DNA from: an uncultured Saprospiraceae bacterium | Lineage (GTDB): Bacteria > Bacteroidota > Bacteroidia > Chitinophagales > Saprospiraceae | NCBI GenBank assembly: GCA_937942435.1 | Contig: CALDEM010000098.1 | Location: forward strand, 1 to 37,119 | Direction: 5' to 3' | Length of the DNA stretch: 37,119 nt | Shown here: in pieces, positions 1 through 8,466 of the stretch | Position numbering within the stretch: position 1 is the first letter of the stretch | Layout of the letters: each line of letters begins with the position of its first letter | Position numbers and translations under genes: made by a program | The notes under the pieces: model-generated | Seen by the model: the letters and a program-made list of their open reading frames with translations, nothing else | Databases searched by the model: none | What the model was told of the DNA's origin: nothing

Positions 1-477
1 AATAGAGATGGGGAGGTGCTTGATGATCCGGACAACTTTAAAACCAAAGAAATCTCTAAGCTTTCTGTGCTCGAGCAAATCTTAGAGCCAGAGAAGAATC
101 CTGATTTATATAAAGATTTATACCATAAAGTAAGAATCAACTACTACCCTCCACGCGGAGATAACAAAGAAGGCTGGGATAACATCGATATATTTGGATG
201 GATGAACTATCCGATGCAGATCAAAATTGACTTCCTATGCAAGGATTCTATCCTTGCAGCGCCTCTTGCCTTAGACCTGGTATTGTTCTTGGACTTAGCT
301 AAACGTGCAGGTATGAGTGGCATACAAGAGTGGTTATCATTCTACCTTAAGTCGCCTCAAGCTCCTAAAGGTGTAACACCAATGCATGATATCTTCAAGC
401 AGCAGATCAAGCTTGAAAATACGATTAGATATATTGGTGGTGAGGAGTTGATTACGCATTTGGGGCAGGATTATTAA
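1..477 (+). CDS. Inositol-3-phosphate synthase, C-terminal part (5' end outside window)
   Basis: The frame is open from base 1 and ends at TAA 475-477, so the gene began upstream; the GTG at 16 is not a real start. The stretch resembles the C-terminal third of myo-inositol-1-phosphate synthase: a segment with FLCKDSILAAPLALDLV, followed by a helix with LFLDLAKRAGMSG, which in the family leads back to the NAD-binding lobe. The enzyme makes inositol phosphate from glucose-6-phosphate in the cytoplasm, using NAD as a recycled cofactor. In Bacteroidota it is known to feed inositol-lipid synthesis, but no other gene of that route is in view. The next gene is convergent, 25 bases away. The Rossmann half and most catalytic residues lie outside the window, so activity cannot be judged. 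Confidence 0.85.
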   Translation, partial: NRDGEVLDDPDNFKTKEISKLSVLEQILEPEKNPDLYKDLYHKVRINYYPPRGDNKEGWDNIDIFGWMNYPMQIKIDFLCKDSILAAPLALDLVLFLDLAKRAGMSGIQEWLSFYLKSPQAPKGVTPMHDIFKQQIKLENTIRYIGGEELITHLGQDY

Positions 478-502
478 TAGGAGGGGGCTACAATTAATTA
501 GC

Positions 503-1408
503 TCATATGTATTGCCTTAATATTTTAGCCCAAGCTTTCTCAAAGTTACTTCGATTATAGGCTTTAGCTGTAATTAGGGCATTATCTGAAATACTCTCAC
601 ACATTGATTGTTTTGCAGTGGTATGATTAATTGATTTTACTACTGACTCCCAATCGGGATAAGTACTGATCATACAATTATATCCCCTTGTCATATAATC
701 CCTACCTCCATAACCATCAAAACCGAATATAATTAGACCTCTTCTCATAGCTTCTAAAGACACTAGACCAAAGCCTTCATCAATAGAAAGTGTAAGTAAA
801 TATTTATATCTATCTATCATTTCTAAATATTCATCCCTATTTATGCCACCTTTCAAATAATCAACTTCATCTATATTTAAAAACTTCTTTTGACTATTGT
901 TAAAATAATTTAAACGCGCTTGTCTATTTTTTGAATAGACCAATAGCGAATTTTTCTTGTGATCAAACGAGGTGACAGTTTTCGGTCTTTCAGTGAAAGC
1001 TGAAATAACATTAGAATCTAAACTATAAACTGTACTCAGATACTGTTTTACGAAAGCGGAAACAGATACATAATGATCAAATTTCAAATCCAATCGGCGA
1101 TAGGTATTATAATGTTGTACGTACATTATTTTTTTACACCGAGCCCTATAACCAAGCAAATAATCCGAAAAAGAAGGGTTGCTTATTAGAATATCAGATT
1201 CTTCATGGCCCTCTAAAAAATCCTTCAGGGAAACTTCTTCAAAATCTCTCTTATGATTAAAAATATTATTTTCTTTATAGATAGAAGTATTTAAGCCAAC
1301 GGAGAGAGTCTCCAAGTTAAATATCTCCTTACATACTCTGGCTATATGATAATTCATATGATTACCACCGTTCACACCATATGCTCCTACGACCCAAGCT
1401 CTTTTCAT
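503..1408 (-). CDS. Glycosyltransferase, GT4-like (GT-B fold)
   Basis: This 301-residue protein starts MKRAWVVGAYGVNGG, a typical GT-B N-terminal strand and glycine loop. Its C-terminal half carries DEGFGLVSLEAMRRG at roughly residues 210-224, the glutamate-containing donor-binding motif of GT4-type retaining transferases. It is somewhat shorter than the usual 350-400 residues, and the N-terminal acceptor lobe looks reduced. No signal peptide is visible, so it should act in the cytoplasm or at the inner membrane face. Its start overlaps the stop of the upstream FkbM methyltransferase gene by 4 bases (ATGA), so the two are translationally coupled and probably modify the same glycan. The gene is AT-rich: hand counts for 841-900 and 901-960 give 15 and 16 G/C out of 60. 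Donor and acceptor are unknown. Confidence 0.75.
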   Translation of the reverse strand: MKRAWVVGAYGVNGGNHMNYHIARVCKEIFNLETLSVGLNTSIYKENNIFNHKRDFEEVSLKDFLEGHEESDILISNPSFSDYLLGYRARCKKIMYVQHYNTYRRLDLKFDHYVSVSAFVKQYLSTVYSLDSNVISAFTERPKTVTSFDHKKNSLLVYSKNRQARLNYFNNSQKKFLNIDEVDYLKGGINRDEYLEMIDRYKYLLTLSIDEGFGLVSLEAMRRGLIIFGFDGYGGRDYMTRGYNCMISTYPDWESVVKSINHTTAKQSMCESISDNALITAKAYNRSNFEKAWAKILRQYI

Positions 1409-2160
1409 TGGGTAATTTTTGGCACTGCCAATACGTCAAAAAATGGTCTAACCTCTAAACTTCTAATAAGAGACTTTGAATAATAGTTCTCACTTGAGTT
1501 TCTTTTATAGGTATTCATATAAAAGGTATAATCCATCTCAAACAACATCTGCTCTAATTGCAAAGGGAAAGACCCATAGCGTTCAAGCTGTACTTCACTA
1601 ATTTCAATATATAGGATTGGTTTCTGTGTGAATAGCATGTCTCTAACCGACTCCAATATTTTGTATTCCATCCCCTCCACATCCAATTTCAAAAAATCAA
1701 TTTTCGTGATATTATATTTAGCGATGTGATTTGATAAAGTTGTTGAGACAATTCTATCACTTGAACTGATATTAGGTAAATAATGATTGGCCCCAGAATT
1801 TCCTGCTTCTTTAGATGAGGTGAACTGAACACTTATTTCATCATAGATAAGACTATTACTCAAGGTAGTATAGTCAGACAGCATATTTGATTGAATATTT
1901 TTTTCTAGAAACTCAAAATTGCGAGTATCTGCTTCTATACAATAAATATGACCTCTTCCTTTAGATAGCTTTTGTGCTATCGGTATGCTGTAAGTTCCAA
2001 TATGACTGCCTATCTCAACGACAATATCATCTTTATGAATATGGTCCAAAACCATCATTAATTCGTTACGCGTATGAGCACCAAATTTTTCTAAATGATG
2101 AGTTATTAGATCATTTTCAGAACAATAGAAAATTCCAAATTCTGTGTCAACTCTTTTCAT
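1405..2160 (-). CDS. FkbM-family SAM-dependent methyltransferase
   Basis: The protein has the SAM-binding motif VVEIGSHIGTYS, an acidic residue after strand 2 (YCIEAD), and the FkbM hallmark IDFLKLDVEGMEYKILES. Such enzymes usually methylate sugars or other small hydroxylated groups. I chose ATG 2158-2160 as start, giving 251 residues: a GGAGG lies five bases upstream (2166-2170) and the MKRVDTEFG N-terminus looks natural. A TTG at 2170-2172 would add four residues but would use up that ribosome-binding site. The gene is coupled by a 4-base overlap to the glycosyltransferase downstream, which suggests decoration of a surface glycan. Both genes are AT-rich compared with the mla region, consistent with a mobile polysaccharide cassette. 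The substrate is unknown. Confidence 0.8.
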   Translation of the reverse strand: MKRVDTEFGIFYCSENDLITHHLEKFGAHTRNELMMVLDHIHKDDIVVEIGSHIGTYSIPIAQKLSKGRGHIYCIEADTRNFEFLEKNIQSNMLSDYTTLSNSLIYDEISVQFTSSKEAGNSGANHYLPNISSSDRIVSTTLSNHIAKYNITKIDFLKLDVEGMEYKILESVRDMLFTQKPILYIEISEVQLERYGSFPLQLEQMLFEMDYTFYMNTYKRNSSENYYSKSLIRSLEVRPFFDVLAVPKITQ

Positions 2161-2165
2161 AACAT

Positions 2166-2177
2166 CCTCCAAATATA
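2166..2177 (-). promoter_or_regulatory. Shine-Dalgarno and overlapping TAnnTTTG box before the FkbM gene
   Basis: The minus strand reads TATATTTGGAGG here. GGAGG (2166-2170) sits five bases before ATG 2160, a clear Shine-Dalgarno that decides the start. TATATTTG (2170-2177) fits the Bacteroidota -7 box, but transcription from it would begin at or after the GGAGG. The two cannot both be used for this start, and the ribosome-binding site is the more credible. Confidence 0.45.
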
Positions 2178-2190
2178 GTTCGTTCTGTTA

Positions 2191-2224
2191 CAAAAGAAAA
2201 GGGGCCCAAAAAATGAGCCCCTTT
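2191..2224 (-). terminator. Rho-independent terminator of the 1000-residue T9SS protein gene
   Basis: On the minus strand, AAAGGGGC and GCCCCTTT form a perfect 8-bp stem (arms 2217-2224 and 2198-2205) around an 11-base loop, followed by the T-rich run CTTTTG (2191-2197). It lies 20 bases past the stop of the 2244-5246 gene and 38 bases before the FkbM start, so the glycosyltransferase pair should be a separate transcription unit. Confidence 0.75.
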
Positions 2225-2243
2225 GTATCATAAATATTTATTA

Positions 2244-5200
2244 CTAAAGCTTTATCATCTTGCCATATGAAATGTTGTCTTTAGTTTCTATTCTATAGAA
2301 TATTATTCCACTGTTCGTAGAATTAAGAATGCTATTATCAACATTAAGAGCGTTCTCTCCTTTTGTGAATATTTGAGAAACTGTATTTATTTGCTGACCA
2401 CTAATTGAATAAAACTCAAATGTAACTTCCTGCTCGGTTTCTAATTCAAAGAATATATTAGTCTCATCCGCAAAAGGATTTGGTGAATTACCTATCACAT
2501 TAAGTTTATTTAAAGAATTGCTAGTGTTCAGGACTAAGTCTCTTGAAGTGAAATCACTCAAATAAATTTCAGAATTCAAAGTGTTATTCTCTAACTCTAT
2601 CTCTTCTGCATCTACTTCACTAATTGGAAATGAAAACAGAATTTCTTCTGCAGAAATTTGAGTATTAGATGTAGGTCCTGCCCAACTAATTTTTACAGAG
2701 TTACCATCAATAACATAATCACTTGTTTGCAATTGCAATATCCCACTTATTATTTCATATGGGACTTTAGTGCTATTACTAAATGTTAGCTCTAATTGAA
2801 GTCCAGAAATAATTTGGCTTTCACTTAAGCTAACATATGCCATATTATTCTTTAATTCTATTTGCAGAGCTATTTGATTCTTACTCCGCGTATCAGAAGT
2901 CAAATTATATTTAGTATCTCCATTTACATCTCCTCTTTTTATCGCTATAAAGTCTTCATGCATCATATTGGACTCAAGGTCATTCAAGGATATATTACTT
3001 TCAAAAGGGAAAGGATTCTTTTCATCTATAAAATTAAAGGCTTGAGGAACGAATACCCAAGCTTTACTTTCATCTACAACCTCCACACCTAGGATAAGTC
3101 TCCTAAGAGAAACAAGGTCTAATACAGAGACTTTATTGTCTTCATTGACATCTGCTGCAATGACCTTATAAGGACTATTAAGCCTTGTAAGTCCAAGGAC
3201 ATGACGTTGTATAAGTACAAGATCTAAAGTTGTGAGGCCATCTAAAGTCGCATCTTTTTTGTTAGGTATGATATCGTAATCTGCATGCATTGCCAAATTA
3301 GAAAAACCATACTCTCCATATTGGTTAGTCACAACTTCTTCATTCATTAGCTCTGATGCTACTTGGACTTGTGTACTTGTCACTCTATATTTTTCTTCTG
3401 TATAGACTTCTCCTGCGATGGCACCAGTCGTCTGAGCTAACACATTTCGTCCTTCTTCGAAAGGGCAACAGCAATTAAATATCTCAATGTCACCGATATT
3501 ACTTTTGAGTAATGTTGGAGCATTCACATCATCAGCCAGCGATACAAAAATATCTGTTTCCCTGTTTGTAGCTAATTGATTACCAGTTGCATTTATGCCT
3601 TCTGCACCATAAATCGCACATCCTGTTCCGTTTGGTGGGTTAGCAAAATCAGCTATTATTTCCCCACAATTTAGAGTTCCCCATACAACACCATCACAAG
3701 ATTGATCGATCACACAGTTCTGCTCGGCAGGACCATAAGCAACTCCTCCTGCAGCTGAGTTACCGACTATGCCTGACGGATAATTTGGATTGGTATTATT
3801 AGGATCATTTAAACCAAGAAAAAATTGTGTGTCAAACTGCCATGAGTTATCACTTGCTCTGGTATATCTCATCATTTCTGCAGAATGGGCATTCCCTCTT
3901 TCTGCAACAAGAACTGAGGTACAATCCGAGCTAAATGATAAATCAGTTATCTTGGACATATCACCACGAGCAACTACAATTTCTATTCTTTCTGCACCTA
4001 CAAAGGTGCCATCTGGATTTAGCGCAACACTCCATATTTCCTTAGGTTGGATTACATCAGGAGCTGTGCTTGGCACTTGAGCGTTTCTTGCAAAAAATAA
4101 TCGAGATGTCGGACCGCAGTCATTGACCTGAACACCCCATATTCTCTCACTATCAGTAACTAAGCCTGGGACATGCTGATATGCTCCAAATGGATCGAAC
4201 ACATCTGTTATTAATCCTGATGATGCATTAATACTGTATAATTTACCATCTTCTAGATTAGAGACAAAAAGGTGGCTCGACCTTTGATCATAGTCAAGAT
4301 TTCCAATTCCATTACCACTCAAAGCGTTACTAGTAGCGCTATTACCAGTATTGGGTATGAGATTAGCTCCAATTATTGTAGCATTAAAACTAGCTGGTGA
4401 AGGATATGTTGATCTCGTAGAAACGAATGTAGATGTAGCCTCAGGGTTTGAAAAATTAGCTCTATATATTCCAGCTGCTCCAGCAGGCCCTGTCACAGAA
4501 GGTGGTGGCGGACCTTGAGTAACAAACTGTTGAAAATCGAAATCGTATACATCTGAAGCTCCAAGGAAGATATCTCCATTATTTGGATTAAGAGCTATAC
4601 CATAAATATTTCCCAAATTACTTATCCTCCACGCTTCTGGACGCGTTATGTTTACTTGATTTGCTCCAGTCGCAATTGGATCAGACCAATTATCTCCCCG
4701 AGGTGCTTGAGAATTCTTTCTAGTGTCTACTAGAGCTGCTACATGACCAGTAGTCTCAGTAGATGTCTGTTGGACTGTTGTACAAGTCATAACTGCAAAC
4801 CCACACCATGGATTAGGGTCCACTGGACACGGAGTAGTAGGACAACTCCCAGTATTATCATTAATATCTAGAGTGACTACACATCTGGTCTGATCACTCG
4901 GGTCACATCTACTCGTTACCCATATAGTAACCTCATAGGAATCTCCAAAAATGCTCTCATACGTCCGACTCATCACCTCACTATCCTCTTCAAAGGATAT
5001 AATAAAATCATCAAGATCCGTATCAGGATCATTAATCTTACTGATAAAATCCTTAGCCCATACTTCTACCATACATGCATCAGGCATAAATGAAGTGTGA
5101 AGATCTTGACAAAACACTGTCAATGGAGGACAATCAGTTTGTCCTTGGGCTGATGCTCCAACGCTCGAGACTAAAAGAATAATTGATGCAATCTTTAAGA

Positions 5201-5246
5201 ATGACATCCTAATGTTGAAAAGTGTTGCTTTTCTCATGGTATACAT
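2244..5246 (-). CDS. Secreted T9SS protein with propeller-like, dockerin-like and cohesin-like regions
   Basis: This 1000-residue protein begins with a signal peptide (hydrophobic run about residues 15-30, ending near SAQG; ATG at 5237 is an equally possible start). A Cys-rich N-terminal module follows (to about 135), then a region of about 350 residues with repeated short strands like a beta-propeller (GIALNPNNGDIFLG, LDYDQRSSHLFVSN). A small SdrD/CarboxypepD-like domain has GEYGFSNL. Two EF-hand-like dockerin repeats lie at about 655-725 (LDGLTTLDLVLIQRHVLG; DVNEDNKVSVLDLVSLRRLILG). A cohesin-like beta-sandwich spans about 789-905, and a type A sorting domain (SPNPFADET to KMIKL) ends the protein. 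It should be secreted by the T9SS and anchored or released at the surface. No catalytic domain is recognised, so it is probably structural or adhesive. It has its own terminator and a leader of over 100 bases. Confidence 0.8.
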   Translation of the reverse strand: MYTMRKATLFNIRMSFLKIASIILLVSSVGASAQGQTDCPPLTVFCQDLHTSFMPDACMVEVWAKDFISKINDPDTDLDDFIISFEEDSEVMSRTYESIFGDSYEVTIWVTSRCDPSDQTRCVVTLDINDNTGSCPTTPCPVDPNPWCGFAVMTCTTVQQTSTETTGHVAALVDTRKNSQAPRGDNWSDPIATGANQVNITRPEAWRISNLGNIYGIALNPNNGDIFLGASDVYDFDFQQFVTQGPPPPSVTGPAGAAGIYRANFSNPEATSTFVSTRSTYPSPASFNATIIGANLIPNTGNSATSNALSGNGIGNLDYDQRSSHLFVSNLEDGKLYSINASSGLITDVFDPFGAYQHVPGLVTDSERIWGVQVNDCGPTSRLFFARNAQVPSTAPDVIQPKEIWSVALNPDGTFVGAERIEIVVARGDMSKITDLSFSSDCTSVLVAERGNAHSAEMMRYTRASDNSWQFDTQFFLGLNDPNNTNPNYPSGIVGNSAAGGVAYGPAEQNCVIDQSCDGVVWGTLNCGEIIADFANPPNGTGCAIYGAEGINATGNQLATNRETDIFVSLADDVNAPTLLKSNIGDIEIFNCCCPFEEGRNVLAQTTGAIAGEVYTEEKYRVTSTQVQVASELMNEEVVTNQYGEYGFSNLAMHADYDIIPNKKDATLDGLTTLDLVLIQRHVLGLTRLNSPYKVIAADVNEDNKVSVLDLVSLRRLILGVEVVDESKAWVFVPQAFNFIDEKNPFPFESNISLNDLESNMMHEDFIAIKRGDVNGDTKYNLTSDTRSKNQIALQIELKNNMAYVSLSESQIISGLQLELTFSNSTKVPYEIISGILQLQTSDYVIDGNSVKISWAGPTSNTQISAEEILFSFPISEVDAEEIELENNTLNSEIYLSDFTSRDLVLNTSNSLNKLNVIGNSPNPFADETNIFFELETEQEVTFEFYSISGQQINTVSQIFTKGENALNVDNSILNSTNSGIIFYRIETKDNISYGKMIKL

Positions 5247-5306
5247 ATTTTAAAACTGGTATTATAAGGTCTGTACTGCGTACTATTATCTAATTACTTA
5301 TTAGTG

Positions 5307-5324
5307 GACAGTGCTGACACTGTC
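5307..5324 (-). repeat. 7-bp perfect stem-loop in the leader of the T9SS protein gene
   Basis: GACAGTG (5307-5313) and CACTGTC (5318-5324) are perfect inverted repeats around CTGA. The hairpin lies 61 bases before the ATG at 5246, between that start and the TAnnTTTG box at 5365-5372, so it would be in the 5' untranslated RNA or serve as an operator. No T-tract follows on the minus strand, so a terminator is unlikely. Confidence 0.5.
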
Positions 5325-5364
5325 ATTTAACCTTACTGTAGATGGGAATTCTACTATTGAATAG

Positions 5365-5372
5365 CAAATATA
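5365..5372 (-). promoter_or_regulatory. Candidate Bacteroidota -7 box for the T9SS protein gene
   Basis: The minus strand reads TATATTTG, an exact TAnnTTTG match. No TTTG is seen at the expected -33 distance. A perfect 12-bp palindrome, ATTATTAATAAT (5372-5383), lies immediately upstream. If used, the leader would be about 110 bases. Confidence 0.3.
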
Positions 5373-5416
5373 TTATTAATAATCGTAATACGTAATCATC
5401 TGATTATTAATTTAAC

Positions 5417-5442
5417 ACATATTATATTTTATTATAATATGT
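5417..5442 (-). repeat. AT-only hairpin abutting the NRDE gene stop
   Basis: ACATATTATA (5417-5426) and TATAATATGT (5433-5442) form a perfect 10-bp inverted repeat with a 6-base spacer, directly after the TAA of the NRDE gene. It may mark a transcript end. No T-run follows, so a classical terminator is not assured. Confidence 0.5.
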
Positions 5443-6141
5443 TTATATGGATGTCTTATGGATTATCTTGTCACTCAAGAGGTTGTGATAGATAAGTTGT
5501 GACTTGTTTTTTTGAATTATGACCTGAGTATGACTTATAGTCTCGACGATATCACCCAGTTTTACATATAACCCCTTAGATAGATCGTTTTCATCTTTGA
5601 CCAAGTGGGCTTGTTTAATGGAGCTATGATCCTCGCTTGTATCCTTCAATGAAGACCTAAGCATCATCTCTCGCCTGACCTGGCTTTCCTTGTCATACAG
5701 CGTAGAAGAGCTCCATATGTGTATATCATTTGGCGAAAGCTCTCGTATGTGCTTTGTGTTGCCATCCCAGCGAAACTCATATCGGTGATCCATACCTTCA
5801 ACGATAATCATTGTAAATGGCTCAATATTCCAAAAATCAAAATGTTCGAAAAATGACACTGAATGATCATAAGTAAAAAACTCCTTCATCATTACGCCAC
5901 GACTGAGTCGATAAGGGAGTACTCTTTTATGGTTGTCCTTCGCTCCATTCAGAAGGCAAATGGTTCGATTATTTTCCGCAAGGATGATCCAACTTCCACC
6001 TGCGGTATCTTTGGGATACCATATCTTTTGATCGTTTATCAATTCAGATACTACTTCTTTAGCATCTCTATCAAGATATTCATCGCGATTAGAACTAAGG
6101 ATACAGCCATCCTGTAGAGGTATAAGAGAAACTAAGCACAT
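5443..6141 (-). CDS. TANGO2/NRDE family protein
   Basis: The protein starts MCLVSLIPLQDG and has SSNRDE at residues 16-21, the two hallmarks of the NRDE (TANGO2) family: a conserved Cys2, suggestive of an N-terminal-nucleophile fold, and the NRDE motif. A later GGSWI segment also fits. At 232 residues the length is normal for bacterial members. The family has been linked to haem or lipid/acyl-CoA handling in eukaryotes, but its biochemical role in bacteria is unsettled. No signal peptide is seen. The gene follows the SDR gene by only 3 bases on the same strand and is likely co-transcribed, which would fit a shared lipid or acyl substrate; that link is inference. An AT-rich hairpin sits exactly at its stop. 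Confidence 0.8.
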   Translation of the reverse strand: MCLVSLIPLQDGCILSSNRDEYLDRDAKEVVSELINDQKIWYPKDTAGGSWIILAENNRTICLLNGAKDNHKRVLPYRLSRGVMMKEFFTYDHSVSFFEHFDFWNIEPFTMIIVEGMDHRYEFRWDGNTKHIRELSPNDIHIWSSSTLYDKESQVRREMMLRSSLKDTSEDHSSIKQAHLVKDENDLSKGLYVKLGDIVETISHTQVIIQKNKSQLIYHNLLSDKIIHKTSI

Positions 6142-6144
6142 ATC

Positions 6145-6846
6145 TTAAAGATCACCAAGCTGAGGTCTAACAATTATCTCTTCAACAACAGCTGACGAGG
6201 ACATCTCGATGGCATTAGCTACACTTAATGCGATATCATTAGCCTCCATAAGGCGCTCTCTTGGCAGATCAACACCCGACCAAGAATTAGACCATGTTGC
6301 TCCTGGCAATATCGATGTAACCTTAACTCCCTTGGGCTTGAGTTCCTCCCTTAACACCTTAGAAAAACCGAGCAGAGCAAACTTTGAGATGCTATAAGAA
6401 CCACCATTAGGATAGGCCTTTATACTTGCCACACTGCACATGTTAAAGACGTGTCCGCTACCCCGTTCTGCCATCAATGGACCAATTTTACGAGTCAGAT
6501 GATATGCACTATAAAGATTGACATTAATCATCTGCTCAAGTGCTCCTGCATCTTCTTTTAAGATCTCTCCTGGCAAGAAGACTCCAGCATTATTCACAAG
6601 CACGTCTATCACCTTCATCTGAGTCATCACGCTTACTGCAAATGACTCGACCTCCTCTTTTACACCCATATCACAGACTACTCCCATAATCTCCTGATTG
6701 GGATATGATTCACTCCATTCTTTGGTGAGCGTATCTACATCATCCTTACTTCTCGCACAAAAGGCTATGTTATGCCCCTTAGACAGCAACAAATCACCTA
6801 TTGCCCTTCCGATCCCTTTGGTCGCACCTGTTATTATTACATTCAA
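6145..6846 (-). CDS. Short-chain dehydrogenase/reductase (SDR)
   Basis: This is a classical SDR of 233 residues. TGATKGIG (residues 6-13) is the cofactor-binding glycine motif, NNAG (85-88) the structural motif, and Ser138, Tyr151 and Lys155 (YSISK) form the catalytic set. Arg32 after strand 2 (CARSKDD) suggests NADP(H). The start codon is TTG at 6844-6846: an in-frame stop lies two codons upstream and no ATG precedes the glycine motif. The family includes 3-oxoacyl-ACP reductases and sepiapterin reductase-like enzymes; the substrate here cannot be told. It heads a two-gene unit with the NRDE protein and is divergent from mlaE across 101 bases. Confidence 0.85.
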   Translation of the reverse strand: MNVIITGATKGIGRAIGDLLLSKGHNIAFCARSKDDVDTLTKEWSESYPNQEIMGVVCDMGVKEEVESFAVSVMTQMKVIDVLVNNAGVFLPGEILKEDAGALEQMINVNLYSAYHLTRKIGPLMAERGSGHVFNMCSVASIKAYPNGGSYSISKFALLGFSKVLREELKPKGVKVTSILPGATWSNSWSGVDLPRERLMEANDIALSVANAIEMSSSAVVEEIIVRPQLGDL

Positions 6847-6947
6847 ATCTCAAAATTTTAAGAACCAAAAATAGCCTAATTTCGCAGCCGACATGGCGAT
6901 TCTTAAGTTCCTTATGATCGTTCATATCAAAAGACTAATCCGTCAGC

Positions 6948-7688
6948 ATGCAATTGATAAGAGATCTTGGAAAGTTTATAGCATGGCTACCAGATATATT
7001 CTCTAAGCCAGAGAACTGGGGTATGTACTATAAAGAGACTGTCAGACAGATGTACGATATAGGCATCGGATCTATGTCTATAGTAATGTTGATCTCTGGA
7101 TTTATAGGTGCAGTAACAGCCATTCAGTTCTCTTACCAGCTCTCTGGTGGATTTATACCGGACTACTATATAGGATATATCGTGAGAGATATCATGATCA
7201 TAGAGATGGCAGCAACGCTAACTTGTATCGTACTCGCCGGCAAAGTTGGCTCCACCATGGCTGCTGAGATCGGAGGTATGAGACAAAAGGAACACATAGA
7301 TGCCATGGAGATCATGGGTGTTAATACTTCTTCATATTTGGTTCTGCCTAAGCTGATCGCATCAGTGATAGTGATACCACTATTAGTAACGATAGCTTTA
7401 ATAGTAGGTATCGCAGGAGGATACATAGCCGCTACTTATGTGGCGGGGCTTACTCCTGTAGAATTTGAAAAGGGGCTAAGGTTTCTCTTTGATCCTTACA
7501 ATGTCGTGATGATGTATGTTAAGGCCATTACTTTTTCACTAATCATCACATCAGTCGCTTGTTTTCAAGGCTACTTTGTAAGTGGTGGAAGTATCGAACT
7601 TGGTCAGGCTAGCACACGTGCCGTTGTTTTTGGATCGATCAACATATTGATCGCTGATTTAATAATTGCTTTACTTCTAATGGGCTAA
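6948..7688 (+). CDS. mlaE: MlaE-family ABC transporter permease
   Basis: The 246 residues and about five hydrophobic segments (roughly 40-60, 81-98, 130-163, 185-205, 225-245) match MlaE/YrbE permeases. The conserved cytoplasmic loop GKVGSTMAAEIGGMRQKEHIDAMEIMG (read from about 98 to 124) is the family signature that couples to the ATPase. MlaE works with MlaF and an MCE protein (MlaD) to move phospholipids between inner and outer membrane. Here the ATPase gene follows after 3 bases, but no MCE-domain gene lies in the window, so the partner must be elsewhere. The start is ATG 6948. Confidence in the family is high; the direction of lipid transport is unknown. Confidence 0.9.
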   Translation: MQLIRDLGKFIAWLPDIFSKPENWGMYYKETVRQMYDIGIGSMSIVMLISGFIGAVTAIQFSYQLSGGFIPDYYIGYIVRDIMIIEMAATLTCIVLAGKVGSTMAAEIGGMRQKEHIDAMEIMGVNTSSYLVLPKLIASVIVIPLLVTIALIVGIAGGYIAATYVAGLTPVEFEKGLRFLFDPYNVVMMYVKAITFSLIITSVACFQGYFVSGGSIELGQASTRAVVFGSINILIADLIIALLLMG

Positions 7689-7691
7689 TAT

Positions 7692-8453
7692 ATGATCAGG
7701 GCAGAAAATATAGTCAAGACGTTTGGATCACAAGAGGTCTTAAGGGATATCAGTTTCACCTTTGATGATGGTAAGACAAATCTTATAATAGGTAAGAGTG
7801 GCGCGGGGAAAACCGTCTTCTTAAAAATATTAGTTGGTCTTCTTCAACCTACAAGTGGCGCTGTCTGGTTTGATGACATCGACGTCTGTTGTATATCTAA
7901 AGAACAACACCGCGAACTTAGAATGCAGATAGGTATGCTTTTTCAAGGTAATGCCCTCTTTGATTCTTTGACCGTAGAAGAAAATATTCGTTTTCCTATG
8001 GACATGTTCACTACAAGAACCGCCAAAGAAAAACTCAAACAAGTAGACTACTGCTTAGAAAGAGTAAGTCTAGAAGGCATCAACGATAAGTATCCATCTG
8101 AGATCAGTGGTGGGATGCAAAAAAGAGTAGGTATCGCAAGAGCGATTGTACTCAATCCGAAGTATCTCTTTTGTGATGAGCCCAACTCTGGTCTTGATCC
8201 CAAAACAGCCATTACAATTGATGACCTAATCAGTGGAATTACAAAAGATAATAAGATCACTACCATTATTAATACCCATGACATGAATAGTGTTATGGAG
8301 ATCGGTGACAATATATGCTTGCTTTCAGATGGCAAGTTAGCATGGAAGGGCCGCAAAGAAGAAGTGCTCGATAATGACAATGAGGTATTGATCGACTTTA
8401 TCTTCGCATCTCCCTTCTTACAACGTCTTCGCTCACAAGCACTCTCTAAATAA
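7692..8453 (+). CDS. mlaF: MlaF-family ABC transporter ATPase
   Basis: All nucleotide-binding motifs are present: Walker A GKSGAGKT (34-41), Q-loop Gln85, signature ISGGMQKRVG (138-147), Walker B YLFCDE (158-163), the D-loop SGLD, and the switch histidine in INTHDM. At 253 residues it is a single-domain ATPase of normal length, with the short C-terminal tail of MlaF proteins. It should power the adjacent MlaE permease in retrograde or anterograde phospholipid transport at the inner membrane. It is 3 bases from mlaE and 13 bases from the MutS-like gene downstream, so the three are probably one operon. Confidence 0.92.
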   Translation: MIRAENIVKTFGSQEVLRDISFTFDDGKTNLIIGKSGAGKTVFLKILVGLLQPTSGAVWFDDIDVCCISKEQHRELRMQIGMLFQGNALFDSLTVEENIRFPMDMFTTRTAKEKLKQVDYCLERVSLEGINDKYPSEISGGMQKRVGIARAIVLNPKYLFCDEPNSGLDPKTAITIDDLISGITKDNKITTIINTHDMNSVMEIGDNICLLSDGKLAWKGRKEEVLDNDNEVLIDFIFASPFLQRLRSQALSK

Positions 8454-8466
8454 CCATACTCCGACA

